This document shows, piece by piece, positions 9,050-17,465 of a stretch of 64,000 nucleotides of DNA; position 1 is the first letter of the stretch, and each line of letters opens with the position of its first letter. The stretch spans positions 30,062 to 94,061 of the forward strand of contig JAZNWN010000001.1 of the NCBI GenBank assembly GCA_045593405.1. Direction: 5' to 3'. The notes beneath the pieces are model-generated. The model made no database searches and had not been told where the DNA came from. It saw only the letters and a program-made list of their open reading frames with translations. The position numbers and the translations under genes are program-made. This stretch comes from UMGS1933 sp045593405 (GTDB taxonomy: Bacteria; Bacillota; Clostridia; TANB77; CAG-508).

Positions 9050-9943
9050 ATGAGTTTATGTTTAAAAAATGTATCAAAATCATTTGTAGGAAAAAAAGTA
9101 GTAGATAATGTTTCTTTTAGTTTGGATAAACCTGGGGTATATGGTTTACTTGGAACTAATGGAGCAGGAAAAACTACAACAATAAGAATGTTACTTGGAA
9201 TTATAAAAAAAGACAGTGGAGAAATTACTTGGAAATGTAAAGCTGTAGATAGAAAAAATGTAAATTTTGGATATTTGCCAGAAGAAAGAGGAGTGTATCC
9301 TAAAACAAAAATATTTGATCAATTAATGTATTTTGCTGAATTAAAAGGCATGAAAAAACAAGATGCCACAAATTTGATTAATAAATGGGCAAAAGAACTT
9401 AAAGTTGAAGAATACTTGCAAATGCCAGCTGAAAAATTATCAAAAGGAAATCAACAAAAAATACAATTTATGACTGCAATAATACATAATCCAGAGTTAG
9501 TTGTTTTAGATGAACCTTTTAGTGGACTAGACCCTGTAAACACAGAAATATTGAAAAATATAATAATAGATTTAGTAAAAAACGGAAAATATGTAATAAT
9601 GTCAGCACATCAAATGTCAACAATTGAAGAATTTTGCAAAGATATTTTAATACTAAATAAAGGAAAGACTGTATTACAAGGTAATTTAAAAGAAATAAAA
9701 GAATCTTATCCTGCAAATAGAGTAGAAGTAGATGTAAATCAAGATATAAGAAATTATATTGAAGAGCTTGACTTAAAAATAGAAAACGAAACTAATAATA
9801 ATTATATAATAAAAATATCAGATGAAGAAAAAGCACATATTCTTTTAAATAAATTAATACAAGATGGAATTAGAGTTGATAAGTTTGAGATAAAGAAACC
9901 AACCCTAAATGACATATTTATTGAAAAAGTAGGAAATATGTAA
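9050..9943 (+). CDS. ABC transporter ATP-binding protein (NatA/YhaQ-like)
   Basis: The 297-residue ATPase has Walker A LLGTNGAGKTTT, signature LSKGNQQKIQF, Walker B LVVLDEPFSGLDP and H-loop MSAHQMST. After residue 220 it carries the extra C-terminal domain (DUF4162-like) common in NatA/YhaQ proteins, ending KPTLNDIFIEKVG. It pairs with the permease at 10029, separated only by a repeat element. The YhaQP/NatAB family exports sodium ions or lipophilic compounds; the substrate here is unknown. Confidence 0.9.
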   Translation: MSLCLKNVSKSFVGKKVVDNVSFSLDKPGVYGLLGTNGAGKTTTIRMLLGIIKKDSGEITWKCKAVDRKNVNFGYLPEERGVYPKTKIFDQLMYFAELKGMKKQDATNLINKWAKELKVEEYLQMPAEKLSKGNQQKIQFMTAIIHNPELVVLDEPFSGLDPVNTEILKNIIIDLVKNGKYVIMSAHQMSTIEEFCKDILILNKGKTVLQGNLKEIKESYPANRVEVDVNQDIRNYIEELDLKIENETNNNYIIKISDEEKAHILLNKLIQDGIRVDKFEIKKPTLNDIFIEKVGNM

Positions 9944-10000
9944 TGTAGGGGCAAGGTTCCACCCTTGCCCTCGGGCGGAGATGGAACTCCGCCCCTACAA
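9944..10000. repeat. TGTAGGGG-type intergenic repeat, double hairpin
   Basis: Begins at the base after the ATPase stop codon and ends in CCCCTACAA. It holds two hairpins (GGGCAAGG... and GGGCGGAG...) and separates two genes of the same transporter, so it is probably transcribed within the operon. Confidence 0.85.
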
Positions 10001-10028
10001 ATACATTATAATAGAAAGGAAGAAAAAA

Positions 10029-11252
10029 ATGAAAGATATAATAACAGTAATGAAATTTACAATAAAAGATATGGTAAAAAGAAAATCTTTTATCATTTCG
10101 ACTTTAATTATTTTATTATTAATAGTTGTTGGATTTAATATACCAAATATAATAAAAAGTTTTAGCGGAGAAACTTCAGGAGATAAACTTTTAATAGTAG
10201 ATAATGAAAATATTTTTGAGGGTAACCTAGAATTGCTAAAACAAATGGATTTAGGCTATGAAATTGAAATAAGAAATGCTACTTTTGATGAAATAAAAAC
10301 AAAAATAGAAAATGATGAAATATATGATGCAATAATTATAGAAAAACAAGATAATAATGTGAAAATAAGATACATAGTAGAAAGTACAACTATGATGGAA
10401 GGTGTTCCAGAATCAATAATAAATACAATTAATACTTTGTATACTAATATTCAAATTAGTAAGTTAGGATTAACAGAAGCGGAACTACAATTAATCACAC
10501 CAAATTTTGAATTTATCTTAGAACAAACAGAAGAAGAGGAAGCAAGCGGAAATATTTTAGTTATGATGCTTATGTCAATTGTCTTGTTCTATGCAATATA
10601 TTTTTGTGCTTACCAAGTATCAAGTTCAATAACAACAGAGAAAACTTCAAAAATAATGGAAACACTTGTAACATCTACTAGTCCAAGGACAATAGTATTA
10701 GGAAAAACTATTGGAATAGGTATAGTAGGTTTAATACAAATGATTGCAATTGTAATAACCGCTCTGATAAGTGCAAAAACATTTTTAGATCCAGAAATAT
10801 TAAATAGTGTATTAGATATGTCAAATATCACATTGTATTTAGGAATAATTACTATAGTTTATTTTATACTAGGATATTTTGCTTATGCTTTATTATATGC
10901 TTTAACAGGTTCAACTGTAAGTAAACCAGAAGATATACAATCAGCAAATCAACCAGTTGCTTTAATAACAGTAGCAGGTTTTTACTTAGCATATTTTACA
11001 ATGATGAATCCGACAAGCGAATTAAATTTACTTGCATCATTACTACCAATATCTTCACCATTTTGCATGCCATTTAGAATTATGATGGGCTTAGCAACTG
11101 GAACTGATGTTGCTTTATCAATTGCAATTTTAATAGTCACAATATTGCTTATAGCAAAAGTTGCAATAAAAATATACTCTAATGCAATTTTAAATTATGG
11201 TACAAAAATGGGAATAAAAGATATAATAAATATGTATAAAGAAAGAGGATAG
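10029..11252 (+). CDS. ABC-2 permease (NatB/YhaP-like)
   Basis: The 407-residue protein has one N-terminal helix (SFIISTLIILLLIVVGF), an extracytoplasmic domain of about 130 residues and then five or six helices including VMMLMSIVLFYAIYFCAYQ. The SSSITTEKTSKIMETLVTS motif is diagnostic of ABC-2 permeases of the NatB/YhaP group. It is the membrane partner of the 9050 ATPase. I place the start at ATG 10029, behind AAAGGAAGAAA; the longer frame starting at 9981 begins inside the intergenic repeat. Confidence 0.88.
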   Translation: MKDIITVMKFTIKDMVKRKSFIISTLIILLLIVVGFNIPNIIKSFSGETSGDKLLIVDNENIFEGNLELLKQMDLGYEIEIRNATFDEIKTKIENDEIYDAIIIEKQDNNVKIRYIVESTTMMEGVPESIINTINTLYTNIQISKLGLTEAELQLITPNFEFILEQTEEEEASGNILVMMLMSIVLFYAIYFCAYQVSSSITTEKTSKIMETLVTSTSPRTIVLGKTIGIGIVGLIQMIAIVITALISAKTFLDPEILNSVLDMSNITLYLGIITIVYFILGYFAYALLYALTGSTVSKPEDIQSANQPVALITVAGFYLAYFTMMNPTSELNLLASLLPISSPFCMPFRIMMGLATGTDVALSIAILIVTILLIAKVAIKIYSNAILNYGTKMGIKDIINMYKERG

Positions 11253-11268
11253 TTATATAATATTAATG

Positions 11269-11304
11269 AAAACTCTCGCACTTAATTTAAGTGCGAGAGT
11301 TTTT
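11269..11304. terminator. Bidirectional terminator between convergent genes
   Basis: AAAACTCTCGCACTTAA pairs with TTAAGTGCGAGAGTTTT in a 17-bp stem with flanking A and T runs. It separates the 10029 permease from the reverse-strand 11311 gene. Confidence 0.85.
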
Positions 11305-11310
11305 GGCATA

Positions 11311-11589
11311 TTAATCATCAATATTTTTGTTTTGTTTTTCAATTTCAGGTTGAGGTGGAAAGTGAACTCCCAAAAGAATACCTCCCTGTATAAAAACTGC
11401 ACAAATCGTAAGAGAAATGATAATAATTATTCCAACTCCTACAAAAGAAGTAGGAACATTATTTACTATATAGACCCCTTTCCAATAATTGTGGTAAAGG
11501 TACAGTAAGCTTGTGAGAATAATAAGTGCAATTACGATTCCGATGATGAGCTTTTTTTCTAAAGAAATATGCCGTTTTTCTTTTTTCAT
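11311..11589 (-). CDS. Small two-helix membrane protein, 92 aa
   Basis: The product starts MKKEKRHISLEKK and has two long hydrophobic helices (LIIGIVIALIILTSLLYLY and VGIIIIISLTICAVFIQGG) with a charged C-terminal tail. Start ATG 11589 is preceded by GGGAG at good spacing. The longer frame would begin within the promoter. No family is recognised. One arginine is encoded by CGG, as in the other small orphan genes. It has a strong promoter at 11672-11700. Confidence 0.65.
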   Translation of the reverse strand: MKKEKRHISLEKKLIIGIVIALIILTSLLYLYHNYWKGVYIVNNVPTSFVGVGIIIIISLTICAVFIQGGILLGVHFPPQPEIEKQNKNIDD

Positions 11590-11671
11590 AAATATACTCC
11601 CTTCATTAATTAATGAGATGTTTTTATATATATGTGAACTCCCAAAGGAGATTATAAAGATTAACATAAAT

Positions 11672-11700
11672 ATTATAACATGATTTTATGATGTTTGCAA
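11672..11700 (-). promoter_or_regulatory. Promoter of the 11311 gene
   Basis: On the reverse strand TTGCAA (11695-11700) and TATAAT (11672-11677) have a 17-bp spacer. The start codon is about 83 bp downstream. Confidence 0.7.
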
Positions 11701-11751
11701 ATAATAAAAATATAGGGGCTTGGGCTTGATACGCTCGAATTAATTAAGACA

Positions 11752-11779
11752 ATAAAAAAGGATCGAAAAAGACGATCCC
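11752..11779 (-). terminator. Terminator of the TetR gene
   Basis: On the reverse strand GGGATCG, a seven-base loop and CGATCC are followed by a run of T. It lies about 40 bases after the TetR stop codon. Confidence 0.8.
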
Positions 11780-11817
11780 TGTAGATAATTTATAAATTTA
11801 AATTATATTAAGTATAG

Positions 11818-12417
11818 TTATTTTAATAATTTTACTACAATTTGTATTACTTCATTTTCCATATTTTCATAATTAATTCTACTATGTCTATGATAAACAA
11901 CTTCATGGCATAAATTTTCAATAACACCAATTGCTATATGTATTTTTTCAATTGGATTTTCAATTTCAATATTATTGTATTTTAAAATATCAACTATTTT
12001 ATTTGTCATTTTAATTTCAGATTCTTTGAATATATTTGCAACATCATCATCTAAATGTGACATAGCCATTAATTCTTCATGAGCCTTTTTAGAAATGTTA
12101 TGATTTTTAATAAAACTATCTATCATATTTTTTAATAATTTTTCTATATTATCTATTTTTATTTTTTCACTTTCAAGAACTGTAAGCATAGGGAACATTA
12201 TAGTATTTGAATAATTTTTTACACCTTCAATAAAAATATCTTTTTTATCGTTAAAATATTGATAAATAATTCCAGTTGAAACTCCAGCCGCTTCAGCAAT
12301 ATCTGGAGTAGAAACATTGTAATAGCCTTGTTCACACATAAGCTCAAAGCCTTTTTCAATTATTCTATTTCGCTTTTCAATTGATCTTTTTTGAGTAGGC
12401 ATTCTAGTATCAGGCAT
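11818..12417 (-). CDS. TetR/AcrR-family transcriptional regulator
   Basis: The 199-residue protein has the N-terminal TetR helix-turn-helix (NRIIEKGFELMCEQGYYNVS, TPDIAEAAGVSTGIIYQYF, NDKKDIF), followed by a helical ligand-binding domain. AGAGGTGAT sits four bases before the ATG at 12417, so that start is chosen over an earlier one. It is divergent from feoA and convergent with the small gene at 11311. TetR proteins usually repress exporters; the 9050-11252 ABC pair is a possible target, but no operator could be matched. Confidence 0.9.
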   Translation of the reverse strand: MPDTRMPTQKRSIEKRNRIIEKGFELMCEQGYYNVSTPDIAEAAGVSTGIIYQYFNDKKDIFIEGVKNYSNTIMFPMLTVLESEKIKIDNIEKLLKNMIDSFIKNHNISKKAHEELMAMSHLDDDVANIFKESEIKMTNKIVDILKYNNIEIENPIEKIHIAIGVIENLCHEVVYHRHSRINYENMENEVIQIVVKLLK

Positions 12418-12438
12418 CTCTATCACCTCTGAAACAAT

Positions 12439-12467
12439 ATTATACAATTTTGGTTATAAAAAAGCAA
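12439..12467 (-). promoter_or_regulatory. Promoter of the TetR gene
   Basis: The reverse strand has TTGCTT (12462-12467), a 17-bp spacer and TATAAT (12439-12444), about 20 bp before the start codon. Confidence 0.65.
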
Positions 12468-12538
12468 GTGAGCAATACAATACTTGTAGGGCATGTACAA
12501 AAAGAATGACAAAAACATGAAAAACTTTTCATATTCTA

Positions 12539-12567
12539 TTGACTATAAAAAATATTAGACGTATAAT
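12539..12567 (+). promoter_or_regulatory. feoA: Promoter of feoA-feoB
   Basis: TTGACT at 12539-12544 and TATAAT at 12562-12567 are separated by 17 bp. Flanking GTGAA and TTCAC half-sites (about 12568-12597) could bind a metal regulator, but no standard Fur or DtxR box is convincing. Confidence 0.7.
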
Positions 12568-12608
12568 GTGAATGTAAAATATGAAATAAATTTCACAAGG
12601 GAGGGTGT

Positions 12609-12857
12609 ATGAAAAAACTTAAAGAAAAATGTGTATTGTCTGACTTAAAGGTAGGGCAAAAAGCAAGAGTTTTAAAACTTAATGAAACTAATAAAGCCAT
12701 TAGAAGGCATTTATTAGATATGGGAGTGACTCGAGATACAATAGTTACAATAAAAAAAATTGCACCTATGGGTGATCCAATAGATATTAGTTTAAGAGAT
12801 TATGAATTATGTATTTGTAAGGCAGATTTGAGCAAAATTGACGTTGAAATAATTTGA
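12609..12857 (+). CDS. feoA: FeoA, ferrous iron transport accessory protein
   Basis: The 82-residue protein has the FeoA SH3-like fold signature: LSDLKVGQKARVLKLNE, then RRHLLDMGVTRDTIVTI, APMGDPIDISLRDYEL and a terminal CKADLSKI. FeoA is a cytoplasmic partner that modulates the GTPase permease FeoB. It follows a consensus promoter and GGGAGGG ribosome site, and feoB follows after 136 bases. That gap is unusually long for this pair and holds a folded RNA element. Confidence 0.93.
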   Translation: MKKLKEKCVLSDLKVGQKARVLKLNETNKAIRRHLLDMGVTRDTIVTIKKIAPMGDPIDISLRDYELCICKADLSKIDVEII

Positions 12858-12879
12858 AAAAGAATGGTTATATTGCTAG

Positions 12880-12962
12880 GCAGAATTTATTCGAAAGGCA
12901 AGGGCGCATACGTGTGTATGTAACCGCGTTTCGAATGAATTCTAACAACGCAAGATGGGCAT
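12880..12962 (+). promoter_or_regulatory. Structured RNA between feoA and feoB, candidate NiCo-type metal riboswitch
   Basis: A 15-bp stem (12882-12896 with 12929-12943, one G-T wobble) encloses an internal loop and a small hairpin, CATAC-GTGT-GTATG (12907-12920). Single-stranded blocks are GGCAAGGGC, TAACCGCG and ACGCAAGATGGGC. From memory these match the conserved junction strands of the NiCo (czcD) riboswitch, a cooperative metal sensor also reported to respond to Fe(II). The location, inside an iron-uptake operon, fits. I could not run a covariance model. No clear terminator was resolved, so the mode of control is unknown. Confidence 0.5.
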
Positions 12963-12993
12963 TATTTTTCAAATTTAAAGAAAGGAGAAAAAT

Positions 12994-15099
12994 ATGAAAA
13001 TAGGTTTAGTTGGTAATCAAAATAGTGGAAAAACTACATTGTTCAATTTACTAACCGGAATGAATGCAAAGATTGGAAACTGGCCAGGGGTAACAATAGA
13101 AAAGAAAAGTGGAACAATTAAAAACACAGATTATGAAATAACAGATTTACCAGGAATATATTCTTTAAGTCCATATAGCCAAGAAGAAGATATTTCAAGA
13201 AAATTTATTTTTGAAGAAAAACCAGATGTAATTATAAATATAGTAGACAGTACATCTTTAGAGAGAAGTTTGTATCTTACTACTCAACTATTAGAACTTG
13301 ATACAAAAGTTATTGTCGCATTAAATATGGCAGATATTTTAGAAAAAAGAGGGATAAAAATAAATATAAAAAAATTAGAAGAAATTCTTGGCGCAAAAGT
13401 ATTAAAAATTTCTGCATTAAAAGGAACAGGAATAGAAGAACTAATTAAGGAAATAAAAAATACTAAAAAAGAAGAAGCAATACCAATATATGATCAAAAT
13501 ATTGAAAATACTATAAATCAAATAACAAAAATATTACCAAAAGAGATGGTTCATAAAAGATTTGTTTCAGTTAAATTGTTAGAAGAGGATGAGAGATTTA
13601 AAAGCTTGAATACACCAAGTATAAAAAAATTATCTAATGAATTATTAAAAAATTATGAAACAGATTTGGAAGAAACTATTGCAACCCAAAGGTATAAATT
13701 TATAGAAGATGTAAAAGACAAATCATTTAAGAAAGTAAAACAAAGTGATACAATATCTGATAAACTAGATAAAATATTTTTAAATAAATGGTTAGCTTTT
13801 CCTATATTTGTAATTATAATGTTTTTAGTTTATTATTTGTCAGTTGGGATAGTTGGAAGTTTTACAGTTGATTGGGTAGCAGGTATAATGGAAACATTTG
13901 GTGAAGTTGTTGGAGGCTTCTTGGAAAGCATTGGTACATCAGAATGGGTAAATAGTTTAGTTGTAGATGGAATTATAGCAGGAGTAGGAGCAGTTTTGGG
14001 CTTTGTACCTCAATTAATAATTTTATTTATATGTATTTCAATTTTAGAAACAACAGGATATATGTCAAGAATAGCTTTATTATTAGACAGGTTGTTTAGA
14101 AAAATTGGATTAAGTGGAAAAAGCTTAATACCTTTTATTGTTGGTTCAGGCTGTAGTGTGCCAGGAATTATGGGAACAAGAATAATAGAAAATCAAGATG
14201 AAAGAGAAATGACAACTATACTTACTCCTTTTATTCCTTGTAGTGCAAAGTTGCCAATAATATCATTGTTTTCAGGATATTTCTTTGGAGAAAATTCAGG
14301 AGTGGCCTCTGCTTCATTATATTTCTTTGCAATTATTATAATTATTATAAGTGCATTGATTATGAAAAAATTTGTATATAAAAATACAAGTAGTACATAT
14401 ATATCTGAATTACCAGAATATAAATTACCTAGTGCAAAATATATTGCAAAAGATGTATTTGATAAAGTAATAGCATTTATTAAAAGAGCAGGAAGTGTTA
14501 TTCTAATATGCTCAATAGTAATATGGTTTTTACTATCATTCTCGACTAGTTTTGAATATGGAATAGATGTGGAAGATAGCATATTAGCTTCAGTTGGTAA
14601 GAAAATTTCTTGGATATTCTATCCAATGCTTGGAGAAAATAGTTGGGGTCTGGCTGTATCTGCTGTTCAAGGATTAGTTGCAAAAGAACAAGTAATATCT
14701 TCAATGTCTGTAATTGCAGGACTAGCAGAAGAAGCTGAACAAGGAAGTCAAATATTTGGAAGTGATGGTATATTTGGGTTCTTTACAGCATCATCGGCTT
14801 ATGCGTTTATGGTATTTAATTTGTTTAGTGCACCATGCTTTGGAGCAATAGGAGCAATGAGAAGAGAACTTGGAAGAACGGAAAAAATGTTAAAAGCAAT
14901 AACATATCAAACAGTTTTTGCTTGGTTTTTAGCTACATTTGTATATCAAATAGGAAGTAGAATTGAAAATGGAACATTTAACCTAGCGAATGTAATTGTA
15001 ATTTCAGTTATAGCAATAATTGTTGTGGCTATTCTATTAAAAAGCAATAAAAGAAAAGAATGTGCAGGTTGTCCATATTGTAATTCATGTAACAAATAA
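12994..15099 (+). CDS. feoB: FeoB, ferrous iron transporter
   Basis: The 701-residue protein has an N-terminal G domain with G1 GNQNSGKTTLF, the FeoB mark NWPGVTIEKK, G3 DLPGIYSL and G4 ALNMAD. A helical spacer and about ten membrane helices follow, with the conserved core PFIVGSGCSVPGIMGTR and PFIPCSAKLPI. The C terminus ends in a Cys-rich tail, CAGCPYCNSC. FeoB imports Fe(II) across the cytoplasmic membrane, driven or gated by GTP. The length is normal, and AAAGGAGAAA precedes the ATG. It is separated from feoA by a folded leader that may respond to metal. Confidence 0.95.
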   Translation: MKIGLVGNQNSGKTTLFNLLTGMNAKIGNWPGVTIEKKSGTIKNTDYEITDLPGIYSLSPYSQEEDISRKFIFEEKPDVIINIVDSTSLERSLYLTTQLLELDTKVIVALNMADILEKRGIKINIKKLEEILGAKVLKISALKGTGIEELIKEIKNTKKEEAIPIYDQNIENTINQITKILPKEMVHKRFVSVKLLEEDERFKSLNTPSIKKLSNELLKNYETDLEETIATQRYKFIEDVKDKSFKKVKQSDTISDKLDKIFLNKWLAFPIFVIIMFLVYYLSVGIVGSFTVDWVAGIMETFGEVVGGFLESIGTSEWVNSLVVDGIIAGVGAVLGFVPQLIILFICISILETTGYMSRIALLLDRLFRKIGLSGKSLIPFIVGSGCSVPGIMGTRIIENQDEREMTTILTPFIPCSAKLPIISLFSGYFFGENSGVASASLYFFAIIIIIISALIMKKFVYKNTSSTYISELPEYKLPSAKYIAKDVFDKVIAFIKRAGSVILICSIVIWFLLSFSTSFEYGIDVEDSILASVGKKISWIFYPMLGENSWGLAVSAVQGLVAKEQVISSMSVIAGLAEEAEQGSQIFGSDGIFGFFTASSAYAFMVFNLFSAPCFGAIGAMRRELGRTEKMLKAITYQTVFAWFLATFVYQIGSRIENGTFNLANVIVISVIAIIVVAILLKSNKRKECAGCPYCNSCNK

Positions 15100-15104
15100 A
15101 ATTA

Positions 15105-15135
15105 CCCCAGTAAGATTTCTTACTGGGTATTTTTT
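15105..15135 (+). terminator. Terminator of the feo operon
   Basis: CCCAGTAAG and CTTACTGGG form a nine-bp stem with a four-base loop, followed by TATTTTTT. Confidence 0.85.
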
Positions 15136-15308
15136 GTTGGAGGATTTACTTTTCATATTTATCGTATTCCCATTTATTAAAATCGTCAATGGAAAATTTA
15201 TTAAAAAAATTTAAAAAAATATTGTAAAAAAATGTTATATATGATATAAAAAAAATATTAATATTATCGTGAATTTACACGAATGAAAAAGGGGAGGATT
15301 ATAAAAAA

Positions 15309-17396
15309 ATGAAAATAAAAAGGATTTTATTATTAATGTCAATATTTTTATTTGTATTAGCTTTAGCTATTATACCAAATAAAGTATTAGCAACAGAAAT
15401 GAGTGAAGAGTTTAAGAACATTTTAAATGATGAAGGCGAACTAGTTGTAACAGATACCACTATGTATGAAGACAAAGTTATGTTTTTATGGGAGTACTTA
15501 CTAAATTATGGTACGAGTGATTATAGCTTTGCTGTAAACTATTATAATGAAGAAGATGATACTTGTAGCATTTCAATAACTCATACTGATGAAACACATA
15601 CAGTACCAGTTGTATATGAAGAGAAATATAGTGATGAATTTAAAACTATATTAAAAGATGGAAAAATAGAATTACCAACTTCTAGTAAAAATTTTTCAGC
15701 AGAGTGGATAGAAACTTATTTACAAAGATTAGGTGATGAAAATTATTTTTTTGAAATCGCTAGTTATTATGATTATGAAAAAGGTGACTATATTAAACTT
15801 ATAAATGAAGATAATACTAAAGCAACTGTAGTAATGAGAGAAAATGGAGGAAGTAAGTCTGAACGACATATAATTGAGTTTGTAAAAGTAACAGAACAAA
15901 GTGAAAATTATAAAAAATACTTGAATGAAGATGGTAAATTAGTAGTAAATGGTATTAAACCATCAAATGAAATGGAGTTTGTTGTTTTATTTGAATTATT
16001 AATCTGGAAAGAAGATCTTGATATGGGATGGGGATATATAGCAGAAGATTTTTCGTCTTGTGATTTTACAGTTAATAATGAAACACATACAGTTGAAATT
16101 GTATATAACTATGATAGTTCAGTAAAGAGCAAATTACAAAGTTTAATAAATAATTTCCCAGAAGATATAGAATACTTTACAGTTCAAGATATGGAATTAA
16201 TAAATTATTGGGTAAATACAATAGATAATGATGATGTAAACACTTTAGCTGGATATTCTGGAGAATTAAAATCATATATAAATAATTATAATGTAAAATT
16301 AATTGTTGACACTCGTGCTGGATGGGATACAGCTTTTATGACAGCTAGAGCTGGTATGTCATTAATTACTCATAATGATATTGCTTATTATGCTAGTCAT
16401 TGGTTAGGTGCGCAAGGAAAACATATAATTTATGTACCTAATGAAACAGGAGATTCTAAAGATGAGCTTATAGCAGCTGCTCAAAAAAGAATAAATGAAT
16501 ATTTAGGAGATGAAAATATAGTAACAGTATCTTATGCTGGAAAAGCTGATAGGGTTCATGCACAGTTTGAGTATGAATATTATAGAGACTGGTGGGAAAT
16601 AGAAAATCCTAATATGACTCTTGATGAGTTTATAGCAGAAAATTATCCAGAAGGAATTGACCTTAGTGAGCCTATGACAGGTATTGAAAATCTTAATGCT
16701 AATGATGATGTATTTAAAGTAACTGTAAAAGTAGGAGATATAGAAAGAAGTTTTAATATTTTTATTAAAAAAGATAGTTCAAAAATGATTTTACCTACAT
16801 ATGCTACAGCTGATATGAAAACAAATGTTGAAATAAGTACAGAATCTTCTTCAATTCCATTAGACACACAAGTTCAAGCTAATAAATTGACAAGTGGAAC
16901 AGAATATGAAAGAATTGTAAATATACTAGAAGTAGAAGATAATGCTACTTATGATTTAAAATTATATTCTAATTCATTAAAAGAATTTGTTACAAAACTT
17001 GAAGATGGAACATTTGAAGTAAAAATACCAATACCAGAGGAATTAGAAGGCAAAACATTAATTGTATATTATGTTGATGAAAATGATAATGTAACAGAAC
17101 ATGAAGTAACTGTTAAAGATGGATTTGCATCATTCGAAACAGACCACTTTAGTACTTATGTGTTAGCAGAAAAAGTGGAAGAAGATAATAATACAGATGA
17201 CACTGATTCTGGAAATGCAAATACTGGAAATCCAACTGGTAGTGGAAGTAGTAGCGAAGAAACAAATAATAACCATACAGCTACAGGAAAAAACCCACAA
17301 ACTGGAGATAATATAATATTATTTGTAGCAGTTTTAGTAATTGCAGTAGTAGGTATTCTTACAACAACAATACTAAAAAAACATAAAAACAAATAG
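15309..17396 (+). CDS. LPXTG-type cell-wall-anchored surface protein (NPQTG motif)
   Basis: The 695-residue protein has a signal peptide (ILLLMSIFLFVLALAII, cleavage near VLATE). At the C terminus are the sorting motif NPQTGD, a hydrophobic helix (IILFVAVLVIAVVGILTTT) and a basic tail. Between them are about three related modules of roughly 95 residues, each starting E-x-F/Y-K-x-I/Y-L and containing ETHTVEIVY-like strands. A middle region contains a long helix-strand domain, and a Ser/Thr/Gly/Asn-rich stalk precedes the anchor. The next gene is a class B sortase, so the two very likely work as enzyme and substrate. The ligand or role outside the cell is unknown. Confidence 0.88.
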   Translation: MKIKRILLLMSIFLFVLALAIIPNKVLATEMSEEFKNILNDEGELVVTDTTMYEDKVMFLWEYLLNYGTSDYSFAVNYYNEEDDTCSISITHTDETHTVPVVYEEKYSDEFKTILKDGKIELPTSSKNFSAEWIETYLQRLGDENYFFEIASYYDYEKGDYIKLINEDNTKATVVMRENGGSKSERHIIEFVKVTEQSENYKKYLNEDGKLVVNGIKPSNEMEFVVLFELLIWKEDLDMGWGYIAEDFSSCDFTVNNETHTVEIVYNYDSSVKSKLQSLINNFPEDIEYFTVQDMELINYWVNTIDNDDVNTLAGYSGELKSYINNYNVKLIVDTRAGWDTAFMTARAGMSLITHNDIAYYASHWLGAQGKHIIYVPNETGDSKDELIAAAQKRINEYLGDENIVTVSYAGKADRVHAQFEYEYYRDWWEIENPNMTLDEFIAENYPEGIDLSEPMTGIENLNANDDVFKVTVKVGDIERSFNIFIKKDSSKMILPTYATADMKTNVEISTESSSIPLDTQVQANKLTSGTEYERIVNILEVEDNATYDLKLYSNSLKEFVTKLEDGTFEVKIPIPEELEGKTLIVYYVDENDNVTEHEVTVKDGFASFETDHFSTYVLAEKVEEDNNTDDTDSGNANTGNPTGSGSSSEETNNNHTATGKNPQTGDNIILFVAVLVIAVVGILTTTILKKHKNK

Positions 17397-17410
17397 TTTT
17401 TGATATAATA

Positions 17411-17442
17411 AATAGACTAGCAAGACAATAGCTAGTCTATTT
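17411..17442 (+). terminator. Terminator between substrate and sortase genes
   Basis: AATAGACTAGC and GCTAGTCTATT form an 11-bp stem with a nine-base loop and a short T tract. It may attenuate transcription into the sortase gene, whose start is only 24 bases further on. Confidence 0.7.
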
Positions 17443-17465
17443 TAGTAAAAGGGGCATTATATTTT

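Noticed and set aside
9981..10028. Longer start for the NatB-like permease
   Set aside because: The earlier ATG is inside the repeat; 10029 has the ribosome site and a normal permease start.
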